DNA from: Amblyornis subalaris
Lineage: Eukaryota > Chordata > Aves > Passeriformes > Ptilonorhynchidae
DNA length: 64,000 nt
Direction: 5' to 3'
Assembly: GCA_018881555.1 (NCBI GenBank)
Contig: JACAXG010000130.1
Span: 1,993,848 to 2,057,847 of the forward strand
The position numbers were made by a program, and so were the translations under genes. Each line of letters begins with the position of its first letter. Position 1 is the stretch's first letter. The notes below the pieces were generated by a model, which was given only the letters and a program-made list of their open reading frames with translations, was not told the DNA's origin and did not search any database. Positions 17,001 through 41,770 of the stretch are shown one piece after another.

Positions 17001-18433
17001 TTCCATGCCCAACACTCTGCAGTTGCACAGTCCAGAAATGTAGAAAGACAAGTCTGTAAAATGAACCATAACTGGGAAAACTATGAGTTTTCAGATGCAT
17101 ATTCCCATCAAACCAAAACAGAACCCATAGATACACTCAGAATGATTTATCTGAAAATGAGCGAGCTCTGTGCCCAATCTCAGCTTCCGTCCTCCAGCCC
17201 TTTCAGTCATGGAGCTGATCAAAACAAGGTCACAATGATATCCTCCCTTAATGAAAAAAATGTTCCTTTTTCATTTCTGTTTTCTGAGAAACAGGTGAGT
17301 TGGTTTTGTTCAAACGTTCAACATTTTAACAAAGATCCCTTTGAAAGTCACCCTTGAAAAGTATAGGCCTAATAGGTTTAAGTTTCAAACAGTTCCTGGA
17401 AACAGGAGGTCAGAATCCAAAAAACTTTCAGACAATGTTCAATGCACCTATGAGAATCTTAAGCTACATAGAAACAATGTAAGTACTCCAAAACCAGCTT
17501 GTTACTTCTTGTGGGGAAGAAAAATAAAAGAAACAAAGGGAAAAAAAGTGACTCATAAATTTGCAGTTCTGGAATAATTGGCCCTTCCATCCCTGGTTGT
17601 GCAGGTAGGAGACAGACAGGCATTCCAGAAAGGAAGGCCCAAGTAAAAAAAGTCACCAAATATCATCTCAACTCCAGAGAACCACTCCCTCCTGGCCCTG
17701 GCTCAAGGGAGGGCTGCCACAGAAGTCAGAGCAGGGTACTCCCCACTTAGTCATGCTCAGACAGTTTCTAACCCTAAAGTGTTTAGATTCAAACCTTCCT
17801 ATGCCAGACAGCTTCAGAACACGAGATACAAGGGCTTCTGTGTTATTGCTAAGTGAAAAACTAGCATCAACATCAAAATCCTGCCTCACAGCACAGGTTT
17901 TACTGTAGAAAACCCAAACTGAGTGTTTAGTATTTCACTGAAAAGTGAGGGTTCAGCAGAGAGAATATTGGTAAAGTGAGAATAACACATCATACATGCT
18001 CTCAGATGTTCATTTCTGTGCGAGTCAAAAATCACAGAGAGCAGTTTAAACAGATCTTAACATGCCTCTCATGCCCAGAAATGGGATTCCTCCTACAAAT
18101 GCCTTAGGCATGAACATCACAACACCTTCCTCTTGTGTCCAGCCTCCTCCCACTTTCTTCTGTTCTCTTACCAAAAACACCCGGGTATTTTTATCTTTTT
18201 TCACCTCCTAACACAGTAAATCACCTTTCAGAATATTGTGAACTTTCCATAACAAGGGCAAACAAGTTATGGGATCCATTGTTTCAGGTCTTGGAAAGCA
18301 TTCTTAAAATCAAACAGAAGGGCAGACAGATATCCATCATTTCTCTGAAAACAGATTAGTGTTAACATAAAAAACTTCATTTTGAATTTACCCCTTAGAC
18401 ACAGATTTGCAACGGATTTATGACCCAACATAC
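5014..18433 (-). other. CCDC148: CCDC148 intron 10
   Basis: 13.4 kb intron. It holds a CR1 fragment at 6215-6480 and A-rich runs near 8010-8040 and 12271-12285. Short open frames throughout lack homology and splice logic. No RNA gene was recognised. Confidence 0.75.
6215..6480 (+). mobile_element. CR1 LINE fragment (plus strand)
   Basis: The sequence follows CR1 in sense order: GACAGAGCCAGGCTCTTCC, GTGTCCAGTGAGAGGA, CACAGACTGAAA, GAGGTTGTGGAGCCTCC, CTCTGGAGATGTTTAAACCTGGAT and CCCCTGCCAGGGG. It is diverged and lacks a clear 3' terminus. It lies in CCDC148 intron 10, antisense to the gene. Confidence 0.88.
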
Positions 18434-18640
18434 CTTTGCTTTCAGATCGGCACAGATCTCCAGTTGCTTTTGCCTGGAATCAGCCAGCACCACTTCTGCC
18501 TCATGAGCAGCAGCAGCTTCAGCAGCAGTTGCCACCGCCCTAAGGACAAAGGCTTTCCTAGCCTGAGCCCAGTTTAACAGCAAGACTCTGCGCTGATTCC
18601 TAATGGAATAGCAATGATCCCAAGCCTTCTCATGAACAAC
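18434..18640 (-). CDS. CCDC148: CCDC148 coding exon 10
   Basis: This 207-bp, phase-0 exon has a pyrimidine-rich acceptor ending CTCTTTCAG and a GTATGTTGG donor. It encodes 69 codons, about residues 316-384. It starts VVHEKAWDHCYS, which completes the helical module begun in exon 9. It continues with RRVLLLNWAQARKAFV and an alanine-rich helix (ATAAEAAAAHEAE), and ends ICADLKAK. The CADLKAK ending and the AAHE motif are shared with the mammalian protein. The alanine run is richer than I recall in mammals and probably reflects repeated GCT/GCA codons (in the plus strand, a run of agcagcagcttcagcagcag). Confidence 0.92.
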
Positions 18641-28428
<9,788 letters not shown>

Positions 28429-28610
28429 CTAGATAAAGCTTCTAGCTGCTGATCGACCTCCTGAAGCTTCGCCCAGTACCCACGGGCAAGCTCTTGGTAC
28501 TCATCGATCACTAAGGTCTTCAGGTCAGGGTAAGGGCATTCCAGAGTCAGCAGCTCAGCAGGAACTTCAAAGAAAAGTCCATTTTTCTCTTCAAAAGAGC
28601 TCACTAATGC
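28429..28610 (-). CDS. CCDC148: CCDC148 coding exon 8
   Basis: This 182-bp exon follows a TTCATCACAG acceptor and ends at GTAATGAC. It encodes 60 codons plus two bases of a split Arg codon, about residues 209-268. It contains EVPAELLTLECPYPDLK, whose LECPYPDLK block is a near-exact match to the mammalian CCDC148 motif. It continues with a helical stretch ending QEVDQQLEALSR. The split codon AG|G joins exactly with exon 9. The donor GTAATG is weaker than consensus, but the reading frame and homology on both sides support it. Confidence 0.93.
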
Positions 28611-28696
28611 CTGTGATGAAGAAATGCTACTCAGGACAGTACTCTGCATATTTTCTCTCAAGAAATTTCTACTTGAACTTATAAGGAAAAGCTTAC

Positions 28697-28792
28697 ATTT
28701 TCTTTATACTCGTCAAGCTCTCTTTCCAAAGCCAGACTTTCAAGGATAAGACCTTCCAAAATTGCCTTCTGTTGCTTCTTCACAAATTTGAT
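28697..28792 (-). CDS. CCDC148: CCDC148 coding exon 7
   Basis: This short phase-0 exon of 96 bp (32 codons, about residues 177-208) encodes IKFVKKQQKAILEGLIL followed by ESLALERELDEYKEN. FVKKQ matches the DFVKKQL motif of the mammalian protein. The acceptor is a modest TTTCATGAAATAG and the donor is GTAAGC. It is separated from exon 8 by only 86 bp of intron, which is the shortest intron in the gene here. The sequence is amphipathic and probably part of the N-terminal coiled coil. Confidence 0.9.
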
Positions 28793-29044
28793 CTATTTCA
28801 TGAAACATGTTACTGTTACTTCTTTCTCTTGTTACAATATGAAAACTCTTATTTAGAAATAGAGACGGATTTCCAGCCCTACATTGCTACACTTGTACAG
28901 ATTTTGGTGAGCAGATTTATGCCATGGCAAGGAGCAGGCTTATGGGGGACAATGCATGTGAGTTATAATCTCAAAGTTTAACATAAAAATAAATGAAAAT
29001 GCTAAAAATGTGGTGATAATAAATTGTAAAAATAAAATACCAAC

Positions 29045-29208
29045 CTGCTGTAACATCTCAACTGAATTGATCTTGGGTTTCTGACAAGATTCTTTTGATA
29101 GGTAATGCTGCATTTCAGCCAGCTTGAGTTTCAAATCCTCCTTCAGCTGCCAGACAGGAACTAAAGTGTTTGTTTGGTAAGTGTCCCTCTCCTTGGACAA
29201 TTCCTGCT
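29045..29208 (-). CDS. CCDC148: CCDC148 coding exon 6
   Basis: This 164-bp exon lies between an acceptor ending GGATACAG and a GTTGGTAT donor. Two bases complete a Glu codon from exon 5, then 54 codons follow, ending VEMLQQ. The segment contains EQELSKERDTYQ, VWQLKEDLKLKLAEMQHYL and INSVEML, aligning with EQELSEQQCTYLKN...IQQLRADLKYRQHHTL...FNSMKVLEE in mammals. GTTGGT is a non-consensus donor, but no better site preserves the homology and the phase to exon 7. Confidence 0.88.
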
Positions 29209-29376
29209 CTGTATCCAAATGAAAGATAAAGCTTTCCCAAATACCCAAAAAATACTACACAGCACTGTGCTCTGTAAATCTGAACCTGTCAGGACAGGGA
29301 TTTAAAAACCCAAACAAACAATCAAGATAATGTCGACTATAAAAAAATAGTTAAGAAATTAATAAAAAATTCTTAC

Positions 29377-29459
29377 CTAAGTCCCTCAAATCAAAAAAAA
29401 AGTTGTGCTTATGGCTTTCTTCATCAAGAAAAGTCTTCATTTCTCCTTCTGCTTTTTGC
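29377..29459 (-). CDS. CCDC148: CCDC148 coding exon 5
   Basis: This 83-bp exon has an acceptor ending TTTCCTTCAG and a donor GTAAGAATT. One base completes an Arg codon from exon 4 and one base is left for exon 6. It encodes QKAEGEMKTFLDEESHKHN, then three Phe from a run of nine T, then DLRDL. It corresponds to the KMESEIKSLLNEEN...CDLTNFE part of mammalian CCDC148. The nine-base homopolymer (29393-29401) is the only position in the coding set where a one-base assembly error would be hard to notice, although the current length keeps the frame intact. Confidence 0.87.
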
Positions 29460-33372
<3,913 letters not shown>

Positions 33373-33494
33373 CTTTAACTGAATTTTTGCAGAGGCCATT
33401 TTTGCCTCTGCAGCAAGTTCATAGAGGTGTTTGTAGTCAACAGGTTTGTACTTCTGGCTGCAAAGAGCATTTCTTGCAGGAATCACCAAATTTT
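33373..33494 (-). CDS. CCDC148: CCDC148 coding exon 3 (KYKPVDY motif)
   Basis: The donor is GTATGATT after 33373. I placed the acceptor at ATAACTAG, giving 122 bp: two bases complete a Glu codon from exon 2, then 40 codons. The peptide begins (E)NLVIPARNALCSQKYKPVDY and ends AKMASAKIQLK. In the mammalian protein an Asp-Asn-Leu-Val stretch stands at the same distance before KYKPVDY, which supports this acceptor. A second AG (CTTTGCAG, exon end 33457) has a better pyrimidine tract, but it would give a stop codon when joined to exon 2. The KYKPVDY motif makes the exon identity secure; the precise 5' border is less sure. Confidence 0.82.
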
Positions 33495-34908
33495 CTAGTT
33501 ATCATATAAAACACATAAGGTCATTTCAGATTCTTAAGAAATAATTTAAGTGTGAGTCATAAAATGAAAACATTATAGATAGAAATTAGTACCAATGTTT
33601 TAACCACTAAAAGTTTCCATAACGATATTGTTAGTTGGTGAACGAAAATTTGAAACATAAACTAGTAGAAATTATGTAAGAAACAGTAACCAGTTGTCTG
33701 NTTACGAAAATTTAATTTTAGAAGTATTGTTTACATGCGAATTTCATTATTAATTCACTTTAAACTGCATTTACTGGCATTGTAGTAACTTCTAATACAG
33801 AAATACCTAAGTTCCAATAGATGCATTCTTCTTGCACTGATTGGAAAACCACCTCAATGTTCATTGTAACCTATGGGTTGAGCAACAGGAGCATTTTTTT
33901 TCTAAAAGGTATAAAAACTACCAATCCCATGCACATGGAATGAGTTGCAGTTCTGTTTCCCACTGAATCTCCAGTCATGCATAACAGAAGTCACATCAGA
34001 ATGAATCCAGAAAATTGAGACCACAAATCCTGTCTGAATAGGATCTGTCAACAGACCAAGAGAGAAGCACACTGGAGGTAACCCCAGATACAGAGGTGTC
34101 CAATATTGATGGACACGTTTCCCTGGCTCATTGGCCCGTGCCAGGCTCCCATCAGAACAGAGGAAGCTTCCACCCCCATCCCCATCATCCCGACAGCTGC
34201 ACAGGCAAACCCCGTGCAGCACAGAGGAAGGCTTCCTCCTTCCCTCCTGCTCGCCAGTCCTGCTCTCCTCACCACTCATCTGCTCCACACACCAGCTATT
34301 CCACCAAGTCAGCATTATGCTAACCAGGCTATACATTTGATCTCCTATTATAACTTTTTTCGTTCTCTATATACCTTACACAAAAAGTGTTCAGTAGCTT
34401 GATCTACCAATTTCTTCNATTTTATCCCTCCTATGAGTTTAGTACGAAGCTTTTTCCCAGTTTTTAGACCTTTAGGCAGCTTTGATAAGCACCCCTTTTG
34501 AGCTTTTATTCCCATCAATCAAAATTTAAAGTTCTCATCCCTAAAGCCAGCAATATTCTATGTGAAGATTTTTTTCCTTCTTCCTGAGATTGTTTACAGC
34601 ATTGTCCAGCAGAGAACATGGAACATCATTCCACATTCAAAGAGGTGGGAGTTTCAGAGTGAAATGCTCTGAAAAGCCCATCATTCCGTTTTCCCTCCTA
34701 AGCCCATTGTTGCTGCATTACAGCCCCCAGGGCTTATTGGTCTGCCAGGACTCACCTTGGGCACTGACATCCTTGTCACGCAAGGAGCNATAGGGTCTAT
34801 ACATCTGAGATCAACTCCAAAATCAGGATTGTGGCATGTAGTATGCAAACTTCATCTTTAAAAGGCAACGTATTTGCTATGCCTTGTATTTTACAAGGAA
34901 AATAAATT

Positions 34909-34947
34909 TTATATATACATACATACACAAAAATATATACACATATG
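34909..34947. repeat. AT-rich TATATACATACATACACA microsatellite
   Basis: A short run of TA, TACA and ACAC units in CCDC148 intron 2. It is a low-complexity repeat only. Confidence 0.7.
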
Positions 34948-35444
34948 AATAAAAAAATAAAATACTGAAATTTCAAATTTTAAAATGTCTTTTCACAATT
35001 TTCTGTAACAAATATTTTCTAAAACATGAGTTACAATTACAACTGTAAATGAACAACCTGAACATTTGCCCGAGCACTGTGAAGCCCTAGTGCACAGATA
35101 CTCAGTCTCTTTGCACAAGCTAGGAAGCTTACAGGGATAAGGAATGGGCCTTTTCCTTACAACCTCTGCTTCAGTTTTCTTTAGTAGTGAAATTGGCCAT
35201 TAGGTTTCCGCATTCCCCGTTAAGCCCCGTGGCTGGAAGTGCTGTGTCTGATGTGGTTTGGCAGCGGGGTCACATATAAAAGGTAAAATAAATCCTGCAG
35301 AGCCATCCCATGATCCTCCCTCAAGCCTCCCCCCAGGATTTTCACTTGCTACATGCCTACAAAAAGCCTGACAACACGACTGCAAATGATGCCTCACTGG
35401 GGAAGGATTTTTCCAAGTGTCCCTGCAGGGCAGTCCCTCAGGAC

Positions 35445-36116
35445 AGGCAGAGACTGGGTAGTGAATGGATTGGGAGCAGCCCTGTGGAGAGCAACTCAGG
35501 AATCCTGTGGGCAAAGCATCGGACATGAACCAGCAAGATGCCCCTGCAGCCCAGAAAGCCACTCTGGGCCTGGGCTGCAGGACAAGCAGCATGGGCAGGT
35601 GCCAAGGGAGCTGGTTCTGCCCTCGGCCCTGCACCCAGACCTGCAAAGAGGGACACCCAGCCCCAAAGTCCCTGGGACAAGAGCGCAGGAACCTGGCCCA
35701 GAGGACACCATGGAAATGGTCAGAGGGCTGGAACATCCCTCCTGTGACAGCAGGCTGAGAGAGCTGGGGATGTTCAGCTGGAGAAGACTCCAGGGAGACT
35801 TTATTGCAGCCTCTCAATACATAAAGGGGGCTTATATGAGAAACAGAAAGACTCTTTACCAGGATTTGTAAGTGACAGCATGAGGGGTATGTTTTAACCT
35901 CAAAGGAGGGTGGATACCAACAGGAACTAAGGAAGAAACCCTTCCCTGTGAGGGTGGAGAGGCCCTGGCACAGGTTGCCCAGAGCAGCTGTGGCTGCCCC
36001 ATCCTTGGAAGCATTCAAGGCCAGGTTGGACAGGGCTTGGAGCAATCTGGGATAGTGTCCCTGCCCATGGCAGGGGGTAGAACTGGATCTTTAAGGTCCT
36101 TTCCAACCCAAACCTT
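35445..36116 (+). mobile_element. CR1 LINE fragment (plus strand)
   Basis: It matches CR1 in sense order: TTGGGAGCAGCCCTG, ATGAACCAGCAAGATGCCC, GAGAAGACTCCAGGGAGAC, AGGGTGGAGAGGCCCTGGCACAGG, CCTTGGAAGCATTCAAGGCCAGG. It finishes with the 3' signature AAGGTCCTTTCCAACCCAAACC near 36115. The element is antisense to CCDC148 and ends about 100 bp from the donor of the start-codon exon. Long open frames on the minus strand across it (281 codons from 36045 to 35200) are repeat-derived. Confidence 0.92.
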
Positions 36117-36216
36117 AACCAGAGTGCTACAGCAGGTCCTATATGAGGTTATTAATTGCACAGTGTTTCATAAGCAGTCAATAAAACAATTAAACCTGAA
36201 CATGATAGATACATAC

Positions 36217-36271
36217 CTCCACCACTAATCCTCTGAGCCAAAAACAATGTTCCATGGTCCACTTCACCCAT
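36217..36271 (-). CDS. CCDC148: CCDC148 start-codon exon 2 (coding part)
   Basis: On the minus strand an ATG at 36271-36269 opens 18 codons (MGEVDHGTLFLAQRISGG) plus one base before a GTATGT donor. The single leftover G joins the two bases of exon 3 to give Glu-Asn-Leu-Val, matching Asp-Asn-Leu-Val in mammals at the right spacing. An in-frame TAA lies two codons upstream of the ATG in the exon, so this is the first possible start. Its context has A at -3 and G at +4. The exon appears to begin after TTTCTCAACAG (exon end 36298, 27 bp leader). The first 18 residues do not resemble the mammalian N-terminus I recall, so this part is inferred from signals, phase and open frame only. Confidence 0.65.
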
Positions 36272-36298
36272 TTTTTATTTTTTATGTATTTTTTTTAC
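36272..36298 (-). other. CCDC148: CCDC148 exon 2 5'-UTR portion
   Basis: This is a 27-base A-rich leader on the minus strand between a pyrimidine-rich acceptor (CTCTTTGTTTCTCAACAG) and the proposed start codon. It contains an in-frame TAA just before the ATG. The boundary is a prediction from splice signals. Confidence 0.55.
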
Positions 36299-39200
36299 CT
36301 GTTGAGAAACAAAGAGATGTTTTGAGAATACCAGCACTGTGGACCCAATCTAAAAACACTTTCAAAAATATCTATTGTTTTCTGAGGAGAGGTATATCTC
36401 ACTAAAAATGTAACTAGACAGAAATTCCTCAAGTTCATCTTTCATTTTAGGAGAGATTTCATGTGCCTCAGATAATTTAGCAGCCAAGAAAACAAAATAT
36501 TATTTCCTTGATGAATCTGNAATGCTGTGACATAGCTCATCTATTCTTTGCTTTGTGCTTTCCAAAACATAATGAGTCCCTCAACCCAAATGTAAGATCA
36601 GGTTTTGAGGTGTTCTTTGCTTTATAGAAATTAAGCCTGAAAAGATCACTCTTTTCGTATATTTAGCAACTGTCTAGTTCCCTTTAAGCACCTCTGTAAT
36701 AACACCTGTGAAACCAAGTTAGCTGTTTCAGGAGCAGTGGCTGGTGAGCAGCATGTGTCAAGTACCCACATCATTGTTGAATAAATGTGACATTTCAGAT
36801 GCAAGAAGTTACATGACACAGCAAAAAAACCCTGTGATGCCTCAAACCCCTTACTTTCACCANAATTAAGCATGCATTGGTGTCATCCCAGGTCTTGCAT
36901 AGAAATAAAAGCAATAGATCCAACTGAGGTGTTTCAGCTGAACTGAATCAATGGCTGAGTCACACCAGAAGAGGAAGGTCATGTCCAACAAGGCTNCCCA
37001 TGAACCCTGTCCCTCAAACTCAGCGCTCCTGTGCCAAAATTTCCACCACACACAAAATTCTACCTCTCTGTCTCACCTTTGACATTTGCCTGGTCCCACA
37101 GCTAGTCCCACAGCTAGCAGCGACCCAGCAAATAGTAGAGCAGCAAAATCTGTTCATCTGTGGAGTTATTTCCCCACTGTTCTAGTGAGCTGAACTAGTT
37201 TATCCCTACAAATTCCAAGGATGGCACAATGCAACAGGAAGGTGGGAAGTAAGAGCAGCAGGAGCAATGGAAAAGGAACTACTGTGACAGAGAGCTAGTA
37301 ACGTCAGTCAAATAGAAACGTGAGACTGCAACGGAAGACTGTCAACATTGTACTTTCCTGTGAGCTGTGTTTGACATTCTGCATTGCAGAAACATCAAAA
37401 GCAACTAAAGGGTGAAAATCTGGCTTAAATGGACAACAGTTCAATGAATGAGCTTCCAGTATTGCTGCAAACGTGTGGTAAGTGTAGTTGAAATCACAGC
37501 CACATCCACACACACACTGCTGCTTCTGTGGCTCGGCCAGGGAGATTAATCCTGTCCATAGGAACTATGCAAGAAATAAGGCAAAGACAATCCATGACCA
37601 CCAGGCTTTGTACAGAGAATCCTCCATGACCAAATCAAGTACAAAACAGGTAAATGCTCATGGCTAAAATGTGTCATTTCTCAGTACTTCTTCATGCAAA
37701 TTCTCCAGTGTTATTTAGCAATGCTATGAGGCTGTCCCTTGCAGGCTAAATAACACTTGTCCTCACCCAATAGTGGCCATTCATTAATAATAAAGGGATC
37801 TTTGCAAATCTGTCCTGAAAGTAATTGACAGTATCAATTGGTCAGAAGCTACATTGAATGTCATCATCTGATCACAAATACTGAAATTAAAGATATATGA
37901 AAGTAAGAAAATAAGCAAAAGGAGTTCACTCCCCTTTTGAAACATCAACATGTATTTTACAATCTAATAGTTACCTGCAAACAAATTCACAGTTCTATCC
38001 CAAAATCTACACCTTCCTTGAAAGGAAAAAAGAAGGGAAAAAAATGCTAGCACATTCATACTGCTGATTCTGTTTTTTCTGCTTGCAGCAATTATTTGGT
38101 TTCGATTTGTAACCATACAACACTGCCAAATTCATCCAGATAAAGGAGGCAATTCTCCATATCCGAAGCAACTTTCGCCCATTTGTCATGTTAATGTTTT
38201 ATCTATACATCAACTTATCTACATATAATTTCCTAACTGCATATATACTTCAGTTGGAATCACTTTTTAAAATAATCAAATTAATTAGATAAGTAAAGAT
38301 TTAATGCAGGGATTTACATAACACCGTAGAGTCTGGGATTCACCTTACTTATTTCTTCAAGATGTATAAAGACAGTTTAAATATTGCTTCTTTTCCCCCT
38401 AAACACAAAACATAATTTTCTGCTTCTTCTTAGAAAGGTCAGGTACACGTGGACTTGCCTTTGTGTTTCTTGGAGAAGTCACTGGAAATACAACTGAAGC
38501 AAGAAATGTTCGATCACCAATGTATAAATCTATAAGCTATATAGGCTAAGCAATTCCAAAAAGCATGTAAAGAAGATTCTTTTTATTCAGATTGTTTATA
38601 AGCCTGTAAATTAGGTTTAGTTTAGTATTCCTGGTGTTATAATTCCCTTAGATTTCCAGCCTCCAAAATCTTCTTCCTGGGTAGAGGGGAAAGCAGGCAC
38701 ATCATGAAATTCTGTAATTATAAAAGAGAACAGAGGGGGAATCNTTTACAAAAAAAAGTGAAACCCTGCAAGCTGGCATAATTTCCCAAGGAATTCTATA
38801 ATATTTAGCACTTTCTGGAAAGTCCAGTGCAATTATGTAACAATATTCCACTGAATTTATAGCCGTTAATGTTGAACAGGAAAATTTAAAACACTAACAA
38901 TAAAAGTTCAAGTCCTTTGCTGAATTCTACCCTTCCCTTGAAGAGTAAACACCTGAATTTAGAGAAAAGGGAAAGCATCACAAGCATCATATTGAAATTC
39001 TTTGTTTTAAAGCTTTTTTAGTTGACCAGTCTTCCATAGAACTCTTTCTTAGAAAGACCATAAGTCACCACAGTTCATAGGCTCAGTCAGGAAGATGTGA
39101 ATATTCAACACTGGCTTGGTACTTTTGTCACCCTATTGATACCGTCAGTAACATAAGAGTGAAGAGTAGCTGCCCAAGTGTCTTCTTATCCCATGAGGTA

Positions 39201-41339
39201 TGGCCTCACATGGGAACGAGAAAACAAGGGGCAGAACCCTCACACGGATCCTGAGCAGGTACAGCCGTTCCCCAGCAGAGCCACTCCAGCTCTACAGACC
39301 AGCAGCACCATTTTTAAACAACAGCAAGTTCTCTTGAAGAGTTTGTGTACTATGGCTAATATTTACACAGCAATGTCGATTTTCCTTAGCAGAGATATCG
39401 GCAGGGCAACCACATTCTGAGACTCTGCAAACAGAAATAAATACGTCTGCATTGCACTCGAAGCAGATTGTCTGCACACGCTTTATGGAATCACNTGGCC
39501 TTTTGAGATTTGTACCAGCCCAGTGGCAGCAGCTTCCACCAAGCTGTCAGAATTCCTCAAATAAAGGCAGGAAAATATATCTACAAGGGAAAACACATGG
39601 GATAGTCCTAACTACAGAGTGGGCCATCAAAGTCCCTTGCCAAGTCAAAAGGAGACATTTGCACCAATGAAACTGGCTTGGCTTTGCCTCCTGCCACTTG
39701 CAACTCTGGGCACCCAATTTCCCCATGCTTGAGCTGGAGAGGGAATTTAGTGGTATACTTGAGTACAGTGGTACAAGATAAAAAATTTACCTCAAAAGAT
39801 CCTCTGACTGGTCTTTTCGGTTGGTTAGCCTTCAGAAAGGGCATTCAGGCCTCCACCTTCAATGTCCCCTGTTCTCTCTGCTGAGCCCACAGCCAGCGGC
39901 ACTCCCCGGGCTGGGCAGCACTCGCGGAGCTCAGTGCTCCCAGCACCACTCACAGGAAATCCCTCTGATCCCGAGCTCCCTGGCCAGGCAGGAGAGCAGT
40001 GATTCAGCAACTTCACAGAGCATAAAATCTATTTCTAATTTTCTTTCTTCCAAGCATAACCCGTGGAAAATTGGATGTAGTGGATTTTTTTTTTCTACTT
40101 CCTTTTGCATTTCCACTCTAGTTCATGGAAAGNGATGCAAATATTTTGGGAGGTATCTTAGTTTTTAAGAAGTCATTAGATTTTGCACCTGGCAGTGCTT
40201 CTAATCACCTTCATCCTTTGCTCTTGAAGAGACCATTGGATTTCTGTATTTTATAACTTTAAAAGAGTAATTTCAAATGTGTCAATCCTCTCATTAAATT
40301 CTGAGAAATGTTAATATTTCTCCTCGTTGTGGAGTCAGTATTAAAAGAGGAAAGGAAATCAATTTAGGGTGAGGCTTAGTATATTTATATCATAAAGACA
40401 CTTTACAAAGATAGAATTATTTGTAGGCATAAACTCAAGAAATTTAATTGGCAGGTGGTTAATTCTGGGGGTGTTTGCTCAACCCCTACCCTGCAAGTCC
40501 CCTGTCAGCTTCAGCTGAAATCTTGCACCAAATGAATACTTACAACCCAGACTTAACATTCCTCCCGAAAATTATTAATTTGTAAAGGTTTGCAGCTATT
40601 TGAACAGAGCTAATGAGTTACAGCTAATGATTTTTTCCATACACCTATGTGTTCTGGAAACTAAATACTTAAAGAGTAGAAATTTCAATTAGAGTTGAGC
40701 ATTAAACATCTTTGTCTTCACAGAGTACAACAGAATAACTTAAATTTGCACACCTCCTTTCTAAAGTAAGATTATTCAGCAACTAGTACTCCTTAGAACA
40801 AGAGTAACTTCACTTCCCTTGCCCTGGTACTCACAGTTTCCTTGGGAATAGTTGTTGGGAATAGGATTTGTCTCTGTATGGCTTTTAGTTTACTAAAATC
40901 CATAAAATGCAGCTTGAACCAAACACACTACCACACACTTGGTTAATCCATTTATTATTTGTGACCAGAAAGATTAAGAAATGATTCCAGAAGATTGAAA
41001 TCTTAGCATTTAAAACACTCTTTGGAACCCAGCCACAAGGAAATCTGGGTACCATTTACAAGAAAGCAAAGGACCATCCCTTCTTTAAAGCATTGTATCT
41101 CAGTGGTTAGGGATGAAGAGGCATGAAGGAGGAAAAGTTGGGTTTCCCATGCGCTTTCTGAAGGGTCTCCTAAGCACTGGAACCACAAGGATTCCCACAT
41201 AATGGATGTTGTCTTATCCATACCAGCTAAGGCGGAGTCTACTTTGAAGGTTTTTGAATAGTGCATATACCTCACATCCAAACACCCTAAACCAAAATGA
41301 GATCATGTCACAAGTGTTAAATCGAAACTGCTTTATCCG

Positions 41340-41770
41340 ATAACAAAAAAATGTCTTTGCTCCACAGCAGCCGGGCCAGGCCACGCCTCGGCTGCCGATC
41401 CCGGGTGGTGCACGCGAGGCTGTCCATGCTTCGTGCCGTCCAACATCCCATCCTGCCGGGAGGACGCCCGGACAGCTGCCCGCCCGAGCACGGCCGGCAC
41501 TCGCGGGGCTGGCCAGGCCACCGAGCATGCGAGCTCCAACCCGGGCCAGCGGGCAGCACGGGCTGAGCCCTCGCTCCCTCCGCCCGGCCATCGGCAGGGT
41601 GCTCCAGAGCCTGCGGGAGGCACGACCGTCTCCAAATGCCCACAAGACAATGGTGCTTAAGCTCAGATTTGTTCTCAGGAACAAGCAGGACAGGCTGGGG
41701 CACAGTGGTCCGGGATCCGGGAGCACTGGGTGGATATGGAGCCCCTCCTGTCTCCACGGGCTCAGGAGCT
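41340..41770. promoter_or_regulatory. Intragenic CpG-rich patch
   Basis: About 430 bp stands out from AT-rich flanks by frequent CpG (GCCGATCCCGGG, GAGCACGGCCGGCACTCGCGGGG, CCGCCCGGCCATCGG). It resembles a small orphan CpG island. Several frames are open on both strands, as expected from GC-rich sequence, and none shows a recognisable protein. Its role (alternative promoter, enhancer, or remnant of a GC-rich insertion) is unknown. Confidence 0.45.

Larger units (their letters stand above)
28611..29376 (-). other. CCDC148: CCDC148 short introns 7, 6 and 5 (exons 7 and 6 between)
   Basis: Introns of 86 bp (28611-28696), 252 bp (28793-29044) and 168 bp (29209-29376) separate exons 8, 7, 6 and 5. 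This is the only compact part of the gene. They contain no other features. Confidence 0.85.
33495..36216 (-). other. CCDC148: CCDC148 intron 2
   Basis: 2.7 kb intron between the start-codon exon and exon 3. It contains a TA/CA microsatellite (34909-34947) and the CR1 copy at 35445-36116, which occupies its first quarter in gene sense. Confidence 0.7.

Noticed and set aside
33373..33457. Shorter exon 3 using the CTTTGCAG acceptor
   Set aside because: It has a better pyrimidine tract, but joining to the start-codon exon gives a frameshift and stop, and it loses the N-L-V stretch shared with mammals. Kept only as an alternative.
34758..34806. Possible minus-strand exon with ATG and a consensus GTGAGT donor
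   Set aside because: Joined to exon 3 its frame runs into a stop, and the acceptor has a weak pyrimidine tract. The exon at 36217-36298 fits better.
35200..36045. 281-codon minus-strand open frame
   Set aside because: It lies on the antisense strand of a CR1 copy in CCDC148 intron 2, with no splice or homology support.
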